Assembly: GCA_949297285.1 (NCBI GenBank)
Contig: CASFRL010000123.1
Span: 1-59,836, forward strand
Direction of reading: 5' to 3'
From: an uncultured Bacteroidales bacterium
Lineage (GTDB): Bacteria; Bacteroidota; Bacteroidia; Bacteroidales; Coprobacteraceae
DNA: 59,836 nt
The notes beneath the pieces are model-generated. The model saw only the letters and a list, made by a program, of their open reading frames with translations. It had not been told where the DNA came from and did not search any database. The position numbers and the translations under genes were made by a program. Shown here piece after piece: positions 36,738-46,973 of this stretch. Position 1 is the first letter of the stretch. Every line of letters starts with the position of its first letter.

Positions 36738-39059
36738 ATGAATAAAAATAACAGATGGGACCATATCGATCCCCAATTACAAAATTTATATAAGCAGCAA
36801 AACGTTCAACCCAAGGACAGCTTGAGATCACAGCTATACCAAGAATACATCAATCCTGATGTAATAAACCAGACCATGAACTATAATCCGCTTACCGGAC
36901 AAAATTGGAGCACATCAATTCCTGTACAAAAAGAGAATTATACAATACCTTATTCTCCGTATAAAAGCAATGGAGACTATTCATCTCTTTTCCCGGATAA
37001 GGAGAATAGGCCATTGACCCGTTTTACCGACGGTGTGAAACAATACGGAGAACGTATTGCAAATGACTTCTCCTATAATATTGGTCTACTAAAAAGTAGG
37101 TGGAATAAAGAAGATTATATGCAGGATGCTTACCAAAATGTAAAGAATAATTTTGGTGACCTATCGTCATTAAGTAACAATGATCTGCTAAACGAGATAA
37201 AAAAGACACAACAGGATATATCTCAAAGAATTAGCGGAGAAATAAAACCTCAAATGAAGAACGGGCTCTATGATCCTGAAACGGGTTCTAGAACTATACA
37301 GATATATCTCAACACAAAAAGACGGTATTTAGATGCATTAAAGAATATTTTGGGAATGAGAGAAAACGGACTTCCACCTCAACAGATAAATCAATACATA
37401 GACGACTACATTACTCATGGTGGAGAAGGGAAAAAACAAATGCACAGAGCTCTGGAAAAAAATGATAATTTTAAAGAGACACAAGGATGGGCAAAAGTTG
37501 GAGAAATAGGTTCAGGTATAGTTCAACAAGCGCTACCTATCGCAGCCGGACTGATTTTTCCTCCTGCCGGTATCGCTTTAGGGGGTGCCAACGTAGGAAG
37601 TATGACAGCACAAAGCCATGCCCAAGCAAATATGGATGTAGACCGATATGAGGCCGAAACCGGGAAAGAAGTCCCGGACATGGATCGTGTCGCATATGTC
37701 GGAGCTTATACTGGAGCAGATTTACTTGCCCAAGGCCTCATGCAAGGGCGATATCTGAACAAATTAGCCGTCCCGCTAAAAGAATCGGTACGAAAAAATT
37801 TTATCTCACAAATGATGAGAAATCCGAAAGCGTCCAAAGAGTTAACAGATTTGCTCAGAAATTACAAAAATATCGATATGCGAAAATTGGCGGCAGAGGT
37901 CGGATCGGACGCATCTATGGAGGGATTGAGCGAGGCAGGTACCTCTGTTGCACAAGACATGGCAAACATGATTTATAAAGACAAAGAGAGATTTCCTACA
38001 TTGAATGAAATACTGTATAACGCAGCCCGCTCGGGTATAGAAGGAGGCGTTTTAGGAGGCACATTGGGAGGCATAAGCAATGTCGGAGGGAAAGCGGTAC
38101 AACAACTCCGTAGAAAGAATCAAGGTAATATAACTATTCTCAACAACTTATACGGTTCTCCAATGGAGGTATTGGGAAAAGATGAAAGTGGTTTGTATAA
38201 GATAATAACTCCCGACGGAGAAGAAAGACTTTTAGATCCGGAATTTGTAGAGAGCATATACTCTATTCCTTACGATGAATACAACCGAATCACTCGGACT
38301 AGTGCCGAAGAATATGAAAAAATGCCAGATCTCATGGATCGAGAACGTCTGGTAATTGGAAGAATTCCGACATTCGGTCCTTCTATTGCCAATCCGAATA
38401 ATCCGTGGACATTTGCGCCTAATAACGATCGACTAAAAGGCAAACGACGTCAAGAGGCAGAAAGGATAAGTAGAGAACTGGGGCTCGATGCTCAAATATA
38501 TGATCGGCAAACAGAGCTTCCACTCGATGTACAAAATGAGTTGTTGACCAAAGATGTATTACCCGGATATTTTTCCCCGGAAGATAATCAGGTAAATATC
38601 ATTCTGGACAATATCCGCACCGAAGCAGAATTCAGAAAAACGCTACTGCGGGAGGCTATTGCCAAAAAGGGTATACGAGCTCTATATGGAGATCATACCG
38701 ATAGTTTTCTCGACAAAGTATTCCGCTCGATGCCCAAAGAGGCACAAGACTCTTATACGAAAAACAACCAATCGAAACAAAAAGCTGCCGAAGAGTATCT
38801 TTCTGACATCGCCGAGAAAGGAGTCGATAATCCGGGATTATGGAATGGTATCCGCTCATATACGCGCGAAATCATGAGAGACCGTTTTGGGAAAGATTAT
38901 GATTTTAATGATAACGAATTGCAGTATATCTTATGGAAAGCCCGTAACCGTATTACGAACAAAGATTCGATGAAAGAAATGCGGGACAAAAACAAACGGG
39001 AACAACAAATACTGAAATCGATGTTCCCTACACAGTATCCGCCTAAAGATGATGATTAA
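36738..39059 (+). CDS. Large ejection/internal virion-type protein with degenerate zincin-like domain
   Basis: A 773-residue protein. Residues 1-250 are polar and helical. Two Gly/Ala-rich hydrophobic segments (about 258-290 and 434-452) could insert into a membrane, as in podovirus proteins that form the DNA-ejection channel. Residues of about 590-690 contain TEAEFRKTLLREAIAKKGIR followed by LYG and FLDKVFRSMP. This resembles zincin-like domains of phage polyvalent proteins whose motif is LLHEAxAHxGLR, but both zinc histidines are replaced (R, K). Conclusions on family are by eye. It is the last gene of the plus arm. Confidence 0.6.
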   Translation: MNKNNRWDHIDPQLQNLYKQQNVQPKDSLRSQLYQEYINPDVINQTMNYNPLTGQNWSTSIPVQKENYTIPYSPYKSNGDYSSLFPDKENRPLTRFTDGVKQYGERIANDFSYNIGLLKSRWNKEDYMQDAYQNVKNNFGDLSSLSNNDLLNEIKKTQQDISQRISGEIKPQMKNGLYDPETGSRTIQIYLNTKRRYLDALKNILGMRENGLPPQQINQYIDDYITHGGEGKKQMHRALEKNDNFKETQGWAKVGEIGSGIVQQALPIAAGLIFPPAGIALGGANVGSMTAQSHAQANMDVDRYEAETGKEVPDMDRVAYVGAYTGADLLAQGLMQGRYLNKLAVPLKESVRKNFISQMMRNPKASKELTDLLRNYKNIDMRKLAAEVGSDASMEGLSEAGTSVAQDMANMIYKDKERFPTLNEILYNAARSGIEGGVLGGTLGGISNVGGKAVQQLRRKNQGNITILNNLYGSPMEVLGKDESGLYKIITPDGEERLLDPEFVESIYSIPYDEYNRITRTSAEEYEKMPDLMDRERLVIGRIPTFGPSIANPNNPWTFAPNNDRLKGKRRQEAERISRELGLDAQIYDRQTELPLDVQNELLTKDVLPGYFSPEDNQVNIILDNIRTEAEFRKTLLREAIAKKGIRALYGDHTDSFLDKVFRSMPKEAQDSYTKNNQSKQKAAEEYLSDIAEKGVDNPGLWNGIRSYTREIMRDRFGKDYDFNDNELQYILWKARNRITNKDSMKEMRDKNKREQQILKSMFPTQYPPKDDD

Positions 39060-39152
39060 AATAGGGTACTTAGCAGAAAAAGCCGAGTATGTCAAAATTC
39101 ATTTTCAGAAAATGGGAACTTTTAATTTGAGACTTGACAGCCTCAAACTACA

Positions 39153-39252
39153 ATAAAAAGAGCTGTATCAAACATCGAACTGCACTCCAAAGTTTTGTAT
39201 CAACCTTTGAAGTGCAGTTCATAATTTTGAATAAAAATACAGTTCTTTTTAT
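39153..39252. repeat. 100-bp nested inverted repeat between cassette 2 and secA
   Basis: Outer arms ATAAAAAGAGCTGTAT (39153-39168) and ATACAGTTCTTTTTAT (39237-39252) match at 15 of 16 positions. Inner arms GAACTGCACTCCAAAG (39177-39192) and CTTTGAAGTGCAGTTC (39205-39220) match at 15 of 16. The loop is 12 bases. It separates two converging genes, so it can serve as a two-way terminator; its layered structure also resembles a miniature inverted-repeat element. No transposase or target duplication was seen. Confidence 0.65.
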
Positions 39253-39291
39253 TTTATACTCAAGCTGTAACTTCTCTGCATAAAACAAATC

Positions 39292-42200
39292 TTATGCATC
39301 TTTTCCGTGACAGTTTTTATATTTCTTTCCGCTTCCACAGGGACAAGGATCATTCCTTCCGATTTTAGGACCTACCTTGATCGGCTCTGGCCTTTGCGGT
39401 GCTTGTTGTGAAGGAGTTCCTGCCGAAGCTCCACCCCCTACCTGATCTTTTTGCGTACGATATTTGCTATAATCCTGCCGTCTTTCCGGAGCAGCTTCGC
39501 GTACTTGTTCCGGTTCCCGTACAGGAATTTGACCTCTCATCAATATAGCGATTGTTTTTCGGTTGATCGTATCGATCATTTCCTTGAACATACCGAAAGA
39601 TTCGAGTTTAAAGATCAATAACGGGTCTTTCTGTTCATAGCTGGCATTTTGTACCGATTGGCGCAACTGATCAAGATCTCTCAAATGTTCTTTCCATGCT
39701 TCATCTATCGTATATAGCAAAATAGATTTTTGGAATGCTTTATTGATAGCTTTCGATTCAGTTTCATAAGCCTCTTTTAAATTGCAAGAGATATTATACA
39801 TCCGTTTCCCATCGGTAATCGGGATCATGATATTTTCATAGCGGTCTCCCTGGTTTTCATATACTTGTTTAATAACCGGATTGGCAACGGCCACCATCTT
39901 ATCTGTCTTACGCTTAAATGCAACGATAACAGCGTCATACAACATATCGACCAAACGCTCATTCTTTTCACTTCGCATCGTCGCTTTATCGAAAGGCACT
40001 TCAATAGCAAACGTTTTGAAGACATCCTCTTTCAGCGCTTCATAATCAGAGTTCTGCGAATGATACTCAATCATAGCTTGTGCCGCATCATACATCATAT
40101 TCACAATATCGATACCGATACGTTCTCCCAGAAGAGCATGATGACGTTTGGTATATATTACCTCACGTTGGGCATTCATCACATCATCGTACTCCAAGAG
40201 ACGTTTACGAATACCGAAATTGTTTTCTTCAACCTTTCGTTGGGCCCGTTCGATCGATTTAGAAATCATGTTGTGTTCGATCATTTCTCCTTCCTGGAAG
40301 CCCAAACGGTCCATAACCTTAGCAATACGTTCAGAGCTGAACAATCGCATCAAGTTATCTTCAAGGGACACATAAAATACTGAAGATCCCGGATCTCCCT
40401 GACGTCCGGAACGACCTCTCAACTGACGGTCGACACGACGCGACTCATGACGCTCGGTACCGATAATTGCCAATCCTCCGGCAGCCCGGACCTCTGGTGA
40501 AAGTTTAATGTCGGTACCACGACCGGCCATATTGGTAGCAATCGTCACTGTCCCGCGTTGTCCTGCCTGAGCTACGATATCGGCCTCTTTCTGATGCAGT
40601 TTTGCATTCAACACATTGTGCTTGATTTTACGCATGGTCAACATCTTGCTAAGCAACTCTGAAATTTCTACTGAAGTCGTACCGACGAGTACCGGACGGC
40701 CGGCCTCTATCAGTTTCTGTATTTCGTCAATTACCGCCGTATATTTTTCCCGTTTGGTCTTATATACCCGGTCATTCATATCGATACGGGCAACAGGTTT
40801 ATTGGTAGGAATGGTAACGACGTCAAGTTTATAAATGTTCCAAAATTCTGCAGCTTCTGTTTCGGCAGTACCGGTCATACCGGCCAACTTATGATACATA
40901 CGGAAATAGTTCTGCAAAGTAATCGTAGCAAAAGTCTGTGTTGCGGCTTCGACCTTGACATGCTCTTTTGCTTCGATAGCTTGATGCAATCCGTCCGAGT
41001 AACGACGACCTTCCATAATACGTCCGGTTTGCTCGTCAACGATCTTCACTTTATTGTCGATCACGACATATTCATCATCCCGTTCGAACAAGGCGTAAGC
41101 CTTCAGAAGTTGGGTTACGGTATGCACCCGTTCGGCCTTAATTGCATAGTCCTGCATCAAAGAGTCTTTCTTTGCCTGTTTCTCGTCATCAGGTAATCCC
41201 ATATTTTCCAGTTCCGAAAGCTGGGCTCCGATGTCGGGCAGCACAAAGAATTGCGGGTCGTCAGAATTTCCGGTAATCATATCCAACCCTTTATCGGTCA
41301 ATTCGACACTGTTGTTCTTTTCATCGATAACAAAAAGCAAAGGATCGGTAACAATAGGCATATTCCGATTGTTCTCCTGCATATAATACTCTTCGGTCTC
41401 AAGCATCAAGGCTTTTATTCCGGGTTCGCTAAGATATTTTATCAAAGGCGTACTTTTGGGAAGTCCTTTGAATGAACGATACAATAACAAGGCTCCCTCT
41501 TTACGGACCTCCTTATCGTCCGAAGCAATTTTGGTACGTGCTTCGGCAAGCAGTTTGGTAGTATAAGCCCTCTGTGCTTTATACAGAGCTTCTACTTTTG
41601 GACAAAACTCTTCAAATAACTGATTGTCGCCTTTGGGAACAGGCCCTGAAATAATCAACGGAGTTCGGGCATCATCGATCAAGACAGAGTCGACCTCATC
41701 GACGATTGCATAATTATGTTTGCGCTGAACAAGATCTTCGGGAGAGATAGACATATTATCACGCAGATAATCGAACCCGAATTCATTATTCGTACCGAAT
41801 GTAATATCTGCATCATATGCTTTGCGCCGTTCTTCCGAATTCGGCTGATGCTTGTCGATACAATCCACAGACAGGCCATGGAACATATACAACGGCCCCA
41901 TCCATTCCGAGTCACGTTTGGCAAGATAATCATTCACGGTTACGACGTGTACGCCATTGCCGGTAAGGGCATTCAGAAATACCGGTAAAGTTGCAACAAG
42001 GGTTTTACCTTCACCGGTTGCCATTTCGGCAATTTTACCTTTGTGCAAAACAACCCCTCCGAACAACTGCACATCGTAATGCACCATGTCCCATGTTATC
42101 TCATTGCCTCCGGCCATCCAATGATTTTGATAAATAGCCTTATCGCCTTCGATATGAACAAAATCGTGTTTCAATGCCAGTTCCCGGTCAAAAGGAGTAG

Positions 42201-42591
42201 CTGTTACCGTAATTGTCTCATTTTGTGCAAAACGTCGTGCGGTATCCTTTACGACAGCAAACACCTCCGGAAGCACTTCATCGAGTACTTTTTCATATTT
42301 TTCAAGAATAGTTTTTTCGGTTTTGTCTATTTCATTCCAAATAGCTTCTCTTTTTTCATATTCTTGTTCTTCGATCGAGTTTTTTAATTCTTCAATACGT
42401 TTTTTCTCAGGAGCAACCGCATCCTGTACCCGTTTTTTAATATCATCGATGCGAGCTCTCAATTCATCGTTATCCAATTTTTCGATGGAGAGATATGCCT
42501 CTTTGATTTTATTTACATAAGGGAGTATTTCTTTTAAATCGCGCTGCGATTTATTGCCGAAAATACTTTTTAAGAAATCATTAAATCCCAT
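39292..42591 (-). CDS. secA: Preprotein translocase ATPase SecA
   Basis: A 1099-residue SecA, the motor that drives preproteins through SecYEG. The first nucleotide-binding fold has MATGEGKT, the DEAD-like [20 protein letters not shown] segment and the family block [13 protein letters not shown]. Later come [16 protein letters not shown] and the scaffold domain. The C-terminal zinc-binding tail [14 protein letters not shown] is present after a Gln/Pro-rich linker. The length matches Bacteroidota SecA, which carry extra insertions relative to E. coli (901). It is transcribed alone from a TAnnTTTG box at 42674-42681. Confidence 0.98.
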   Translation of the reverse strand: MGFNDFLKSIFGNKSQRDLKEILPYVNKIKEAYLSIEKLDNDELRARIDDIKKRVQDAVAPEKKRIEELKNSIEEQEYEKREAIWNEIDKTEKTILEKYEKVLDEVLPEVFAVVKDTARRFAQNETITVTATPFDRELALKHDFVHIEGDKAIYQNHWMAGGNEITWDMVHYDVQLFGGVVLHKGKIAEMATGEGKTLVATLPVFLNALTGNGVHVVTVNDYLAKRDSEWMGPLYMFHGLSVDCIDKHQPNSEERRKAYDADITFGTNNEFGFDYLRDNMSISPEDLVQRKHNYAIVDEVDSVLIDDARTPLIISGPVPKGDNQLFEEFCPKVEALYKAQRAYTTKLLAEARTKIASDDKEVRKEGALLLYRSFKGLPKSTPLIKYLSEPGIKALMLETEEYYMQENNRNMPIVTDPLLFVIDEKNNSVELTDKGLDMITGNSDDPQFFVLPDIGAQLSELENMGLPDDEKQAKKDSLMQDYAIKAERVHTVTQLLKAYALFERDDEYVVIDNKVKIVDEQTGRIMEGRRYSDGLHQAIEAKEHVKVEAATQTFATITLQNYFRMYHKLAGMTGTAETEAAEFWNIYKLDVVTIPTNKPVARIDMNDRVYKTKREKYTAVIDEIQKLIEAGRPVLVGTTSVEISELLSKMLTMRKIKHNVLNAKLHQKEADIVAQAGQRGTVTIATNMAGRGTDIKLSPEVRAAGGLAIIGTERHESRRVDRQLRGRSGRQGDPGSSVFYVSLEDNLMRLFSSERIAKVMDRLGFQEGEMIEHNMISKSIERAQRKVEENNFGIRKRLLEYDDVMNAQREVIYTKRHHALLGERIGIDIVNMMYDAAQAMIEYHSQNSDYEALKEDVFKTFAIEVPFDKATMRSEKNERLVDMLYDAVIVAFKRKTDKMVAVANPVIKQVYENQGDRYENIMIPITDGKRMYNISCNLKEAYETESKAINKAFQKSILLYTIDEAWKEHLRDLDQLRQSVQNASYEQKDPLLIFKLESFGMFKEMIDTINRKTIAILMRGQIPVREPEQVREAAPERRQDYSKYRTQKDQVGGGASAGTPSQQAPQRPEPIKVGPKIGRNDPCPCGSGKKYKNCHGKDA

Positions 42592-42612
42592 AGATATATT
42601 GTATTATTTTAA

Positions 42613-42648
42613 TTACTGAATAAATACTTTTTACTGAATAAATACTTT
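42613..42648. repeat. Perfect 18-bp tandem duplication in the secA leader
   Basis: TTACTGAATAAATACTTT occurs at 42613-42630 and again at 42631-42648, directly adjacent and identical. It lies between the predicted secA -7 box and the start codon, so it lengthens the untranslated leader. Confidence 0.9.
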
Positions 42649-42673
42649 TAGGAAAACTCCCCAAAAACCTTTA

Positions 42674-42681
42674 CAAAGGTA
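42674..42681 (-). promoter_or_regulatory. -7 box of secA
   Basis: The minus strand reads TACCTTTG, fitting TAnnTTTG. It gives a leader of about 75 bases containing the tandem duplication. Confidence 0.55.
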
Positions 42682-42784
42682 AGGGTAAATAACTTTAAAT
42701 CATAAAGGTTTGAAATAAATTAGAAGATAACGGCACTAAAAATACCCTTCGACATTTTATCGCGAGCCTATATCGGATCCGTTT

Positions 42785-44365
42785 TTACCGAATTTCGAAA
42801 AGTGCCGGTTGAGATGCCGCATTCGGCGAACGTATTCGCAAAATACGTGAGACGGTAGGGGCAATCATCGTAACCTTTACAGGATGTACGATATGCTGAG
42901 GTTTTATATTTTTCCCAAAGAAAATAAGCGGTGCGGGAATGGCATTTTCGCGAACATATTCCCGCGTATTATCTATATTTTCATATACGATTTCCCATCC
43001 GGGTTGAATTTCGAGGAGCAGATCTCCGGATAATTTGCGATGATATCCCCGACGAATGGCATCGATACGGTTATTCCAATTTCCGTGCAGCATCTGGAAA
43101 GAGGTCGTCACATCTTGCACGCCAGTCATTTGCACAAGAAATTCCGCAGCTTGCAATTGAATCTCTTTCAGACTCATCTCTTTATCCGAAATGAGTTTTC
43201 GGTTCAGAAATATTTGGCGGTCATGATAACCGAGCACCCATTTTTCTTGCCCATGTATTGCCATCAAATACATATTGAGCAAAGAAGTCGCCCGTTCGGG
43301 ATAAAATTCTCCGGCTGGGATTTCATAAATTCCCACTTCCTTGGCTTCTCCGGTAAAATATCCGGTAGAAGTCAAGAAAATCAGCGTATTCTCCAACCCG
43401 ACATTATGATCGATCATTTCAAGCAAATGAGCGATTTCCTTGTCAAGGCGCAAATAGGTATCTTGTATTTCAAGGCTGTATTCTTGAACGCTCTTTCCCT
43501 GATAATTTGCTGCGGAATATCCGATATTCAGCATATCGGGGTACATATGTTTTCCCAGTTCACCTTTGGTAAGAAAAGTTTCTACAATCCGGTTCACTTC
43601 CTCATTTACCAATCCGCTGGTCTTGAAGTAATCGTATTTTTCGTGTTTGGCTTTATTGAATATATGTTTAAACATATAATCGCTGCTCAGATAGGACAAA
43701 CCGGTATAATCGGTCGCCGACCGCAACGGTTGCCAAACAAGTGTGTCGATGCGTTTGTCAAGACCCGATTCTATGTTATATTGGTCTACATATGCCGGAA
43801 TATCTTTATAATGTGTCGAAGAGGCCCACTTTCCATTATCATTATCGATCCAGAACACCGCATTAGCAGCATGACCGCCACTCAATATCGCTTGTTCGAA
43901 AGTCGGAGCGACTGCAAATACCCGAGAAACGCCCTCCGTAGCAATCTTTAATTCGTCACAGATAGTAGAGGTCAAAAGATTTTTCGGAGAAACCGTTTCG
44001 TTGGTATAATTCCCCATTTTCTCGGGATCGTATAAAATAGACTCGACTCGATCTTCTGAAACATTATAAAGCGTATTGGCAACAATGCCGTTATATGCCG
44101 GATAAGTCCCGGTATAAATAGATGCGGTCGCTGAAGAACGATCAATATTCGGGAAGTCGAATGATACCTGATCGTATAGCAGCCCCTCATTCATCAACCG
44201 CTTAAAGCCTTTATCTCCGAATACGTGCAGCATCATCTGCAAATAATCGGTACGTAATTGATCTATGGTAATTCCAACGACCAATTTAGGAACATCGACC
44301 GGGACCTGAGCCCCCAGAGGTGCGGTCATTAATACCAAGATCAAAGATGCTAAGACTTTATTCAT
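42785..44365 (-). CDS. Alkaline-phosphatase-fold protein lacking metal ligands (probable pseudoenzyme)
   Basis: A 526-residue exported protein (signal peptide residues 1-19) of the alkaline phosphatase/PafA superfamily. Framework motifs are present: GITIDQLRTDYL with D35, ASIYTGTYPAYNG, the RLDKEIAHLLEMID helix and NTLIFLT. The metal-site residues are not. SxxDxxGH reads SAANYQGK (N287, K291), the TADHG motif reads TSTGYF (T334, G335), and the nucleophile loop reads NIDRSSATASIYTG without the usual Thr...His pattern. Catalysis by the standard two-zinc mechanism looks impossible. It overlaps the preceding DUF4105 gene by four bases, so the two proteins probably act together, perhaps as a binding or regulatory subunit. 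Confidence 0.8.
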   Translation of the reverse strand: MNKVLASLILVLMTAPLGAQVPVDVPKLVVGITIDQLRTDYLQMMLHVFGDKGFKRLMNEGLLYDQVSFDFPNIDRSSATASIYTGTYPAYNGIVANTLYNVSEDRVESILYDPEKMGNYTNETVSPKNLLTSTICDELKIATEGVSRVFAVAPTFEQAILSGGHAANAVFWIDNDNGKWASSTHYKDIPAYVDQYNIESGLDKRIDTLVWQPLRSATDYTGLSYLSSDYMFKHIFNKAKHEKYDYFKTSGLVNEEVNRIVETFLTKGELGKHMYPDMLNIGYSAANYQGKSVQEYSLEIQDTYLRLDKEIAHLLEMIDHNVGLENTLIFLTSTGYFTGEAKEVGIYEIPAGEFYPERATSLLNMYLMAIHGQEKWVLGYHDRQIFLNRKLISDKEMSLKEIQLQAAEFLVQMTGVQDVTTSFQMLHGNWNNRIDAIRRGYHRKLSGDLLLEIQPGWEIVYENIDNTREYVRENAIPAPLIFFGKNIKPQHIVHPVKVTMIAPTVSRILRIRSPNAASQPALFEIR

Positions 44366-45558
44366 TTTTTATTTTTTATATCCATTCTACGTTCTACCCA
44401 GATATAGGTCACAGACCTGACCGCCGAGACCAATACTAAAGGCAAAAATGCAATATTCATTTGTTGAGGAAGCCAATGCCAACCTGCCAACAGACACAAA
44501 AGCACCGCAAAGTTAATAAAATGATAGTAACAGACTATTTTTTTCATCGATTTTACCCAAACGATTACAGGCAATAGCAATAAAAACGGATTTACCCAAA
44601 AGCCTGAGTAATTTGGATAGGTTGCCGGATGGATCGATATAAACATCAAAAAGAACAACACGCAACCGGTCAAGCCATAAATCGAAAAAATTATTGTATC
44701 GACAATGCGGTAATGCCGGCGTTTTACAATTTCGACAGCAGAGATTAAGACAACAATCAGCAGGAAAAGCGTGAAGATACATAACGGCGTAGCCACTTGT
44801 GTATGCCCATCATCCAAAGACTCAGAGTCATCGGCTTCAATCAACAAAATGAGATCATCGGAAAACGTACTGAGCGAGTCTCCTCTTTGTACTTGTGCAT
44901 TTTCAAATGCTTCTTTCAACACACGGGGAAGGAACATTTGTTCTTCATAGGAAATCGGGCGGTCAAGAGGTTCGCCTAATGCTAAATCGATTCCGAACGT
45001 TAGCCACGGATAGTTTCGTGTACAATCATGAATCATTTCACGGAATGTTACCGTCCCGTCAGGTTCTTTATATCGTATCTTGCCCGACAAATTTTCGGTA
45101 ATTATATTCCTTGGACGTGTCGCGCAATTATCATACAGAAAATTATATCTATATATGCGATTATTTGGCATATTGTTGACGATCAAGGCCTGAAATATCC
45201 GTTCACTCTCTTCTGCCGTCAAATTCAAAGGGAGCTCCGACACTTCGCTGTCCCGCATGATATAGCTATATACAAAATCTTTATAATCGGCAAGTCCTAT
45301 ACTGTAATCGGTCTCACCTTTAGTAAAACGGTAAATAAAGTTGGGCGTATCGAAACTGAAAACACCATAATGAAAAACGACATCTATGTCTCTGGCATCG
45401 TCCCGTACCCGCAAACCCGTATGGCCGAACAACTCATAGACCTGAGTTCCCGGAGAACAAGTTATCAAACTGATTTTTAAAGAATCGTTTACAGACGCAT
45501 ATCCCGCCACAAACGAACACAGAAAAAACAAAAATGTGAGTATTCTTTTAGTTTTCAT
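44362..45558 (-). CDS. DUF4105 (Lnb-like N-terminal domain) membrane protein
   Basis: A 398-residue envelope protein. A signal peptide or anchor is followed by a periplasmic DUF4105 domain of about 190 residues with YELFGHTGLRV and FLYDNCATRPR, whose His and Cys are the likely catalytic pair. Five membrane helices occupy residues of about 262-395. DUF4105 is the domain of Lnb, the lipoprotein intramolecular transacylase of some Firmicutes, so a role in lipoprotein acyl transfer or thiol-based acyl chemistry is plausible; that is inference. Translationally coupled to the phosphatase-fold protein by ATGA. Confidence 0.8.
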   Translation of the reverse strand: MKTKRILTFLFFLCSFVAGYASVNDSLKISLITCSPGTQVYELFGHTGLRVRDDARDIDVVFHYGVFSFDTPNFIYRFTKGETDYSIGLADYKDFVYSYIMRDSEVSELPLNLTAEESERIFQALIVNNMPNNRIYRYNFLYDNCATRPRNIITENLSGKIRYKEPDGTVTFREMIHDCTRNYPWLTFGIDLALGEPLDRPISYEEQMFLPRVLKEAFENAQVQRGDSLSTFSDDLILLIEADDSESLDDGHTQVATPLCIFTLFLLIVVLISAVEIVKRRHYRIVDTIIFSIYGLTGCVLFFLMFISIHPATYPNYSGFWVNPFLLLLPVIVWVKSMKKIVCYYHFINFAVLLCLLAGWHWLPQQMNIAFLPLVLVSAVRSVTYIWVERRMDIKNKK

Positions 45559-45674
45559 AATTTATCCGGCAACCAATATCCCTTACCGTCTTTCCAGCGG
45601 ATAAAAGTACGACATTTTTTATGACCCGCTCCTTCTCTTATCTATTTTTTATATTTATTTAGAGGATAAAGGTT

Positions 45675-46898
45675 TCAAGCATTTGTCAAGAAGCGGAAAT
45701 CGGCTCCCGACGGACTTTGGAATACTCGCAAATCGAATTCAGGGATAACTGCCAGGATATGATCTAAGACATCGGCTTGCAATGTTTCATACAATGCCCA
45801 TTCTTTCTTTTTCGTAAAGAAATAAATTTCCAACGGTAGCCCCTTATCAGCCGCTTCGAGATAACGGACAAGAATAATCAACTCTTCATTGCATTCGGGA
45901 AGTTGCCGTATATAGCGATCAAGATAGGCACGGAATAATCCGAGATTGGTCAGGCGAATTTGAGGAGAAGATGCTTCTTTATCGGCAACATATTCGCGAA
46001 CCCCATCCAAACGACAAAAACGTTCCAACATCTCCGGAGTACAAAATCTCACACTATTCATGTCGATATGTACCGCACGTTTTATACGACGTCCGTCAGA
46101 CTCTTCCATCCCTCTCCAATTTTGAAAAGAGTCGCTCACCAATGCATAGGGCGGGACGGTAACTATCGTATTGTCGAAGTTTCTGATCTTCACCGTATTT
46201 AACGTAACCTCGATCACCCGGCCGTTTGCGCCGTGTTTTGGGACAGATATCCAATCTCCGGGGCGCAGCATATCGTTTGCCGACAATTGTATTCCGGAAA
46301 CAAACCCCATGATCGTATCTTTGAATACCAACATCAATATTGCTGCCGAAGCCCCCAATCCGGCAAAAAGCGACAAAGGCGACTTATCGACAATAACACT
46401 GATAATCAATATTGTACCTACAAAAAAGATCAAGACTTGCAAGGTCTGAAACAGGCCTTTGATCGGGCGGTCTTTCAGTTTTTCCTTCCGATTCGTCAGT
46501 TCGAGTAAGATATTAAGGAATGAATTGAAAAATCGTAAGACAACGGCAATTATATATACAGCGCAAAATTTAAGTATCCACGATAAGGCAACCGGCTGTT
46601 CCGGGAAAGCCAACGGAATCAAGAAATAAATCATTACAGCCGGGACGGTGAGAGCAAGTTTATTGAGCAATTTCCTGTCAAACAGCACATCGTCCCATTT
46701 TGCTTTTGTACTTTTTACAATTCTGTGTACTACCGTGTTTATAAAATAACGGCAAATATAATCGGCAATTACAGCCAATAAAAGGATAAAAGCCAAGATG
46801 ATAATCCGAGAAAGGAACAGCGAAAGCTCGTAATTCAATGATGTTTTTTCAAACCAGCTTAATATCCACGACATCATATTTTCGGTTTCCGACAACAT
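45675..46898 (-). CDS. MscS-family mechanosensitive ion channel (YbdG-like)
   Basis: A 407-residue inner-membrane channel. N-terminal membrane helices occupy about residues 20-175. The pore-lining helix is in LFAGLGASAAILMLVFKD, followed by the beta domain GDWISVPKHGANGRVIEVTLNTVKIRN, written here only as its start GDWISVPKHG. The C-terminal soluble domain is larger than in E. coli MscS (286 residues), giving YbdG-like proportions. It relieves turgor at hypo-osmotic shock. It is followed by a 116-base gap before the DUF4105 gene on the same strand. Confidence 0.88.
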   Translation of the reverse strand: MLSETENMMSWILSWFEKTSLNYELSLFLSRIIILAFILLLAVIADYICRYFINTVVHRIVKSTKAKWDDVLFDRKLLNKLALTVPAVMIYFLIPLAFPEQPVALSWILKFCAVYIIAVVLRFFNSFLNILLELTNRKEKLKDRPIKGLFQTLQVLIFFVGTILIISVIVDKSPLSLFAGLGASAAILMLVFKDTIMGFVSGIQLSANDMLRPGDWISVPKHGANGRVIEVTLNTVKIRNFDNTIVTVPPYALVSDSFQNWRGMEESDGRRIKRAVHIDMNSVRFCTPEMLERFCRLDGVREYVADKEASSPQIRLTNLGLFRAYLDRYIRQLPECNEELIILVRYLEAADKGLPLEIYFFTKKKEWALYETLQADVLDHILAVIPEFDLRVFQSPSGADFRFLTNA

Positions 46899-46973
46899 AT
46901 TTCAAATATTTGTACCGGAACAAAAATAAACAATTTATCCAAAACAAACCCGTTCGTCGCCAAAAGAGTTTGG

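Noticed and set aside
39153..39252. Insertion sequence end
   Set aside because: The arms look IS-like, but there is no transposase gene and no target duplication, so it is reported only as a repeat.
17300..39300. Ordinary integrated prophage with attachment sites
   Set aside because: No integrase, no tRNA target, no flanking direct repeats seen and over 10 kb of host metabolic genes between the two phage-type cassettes. A rearranged prophage remains the alternative.
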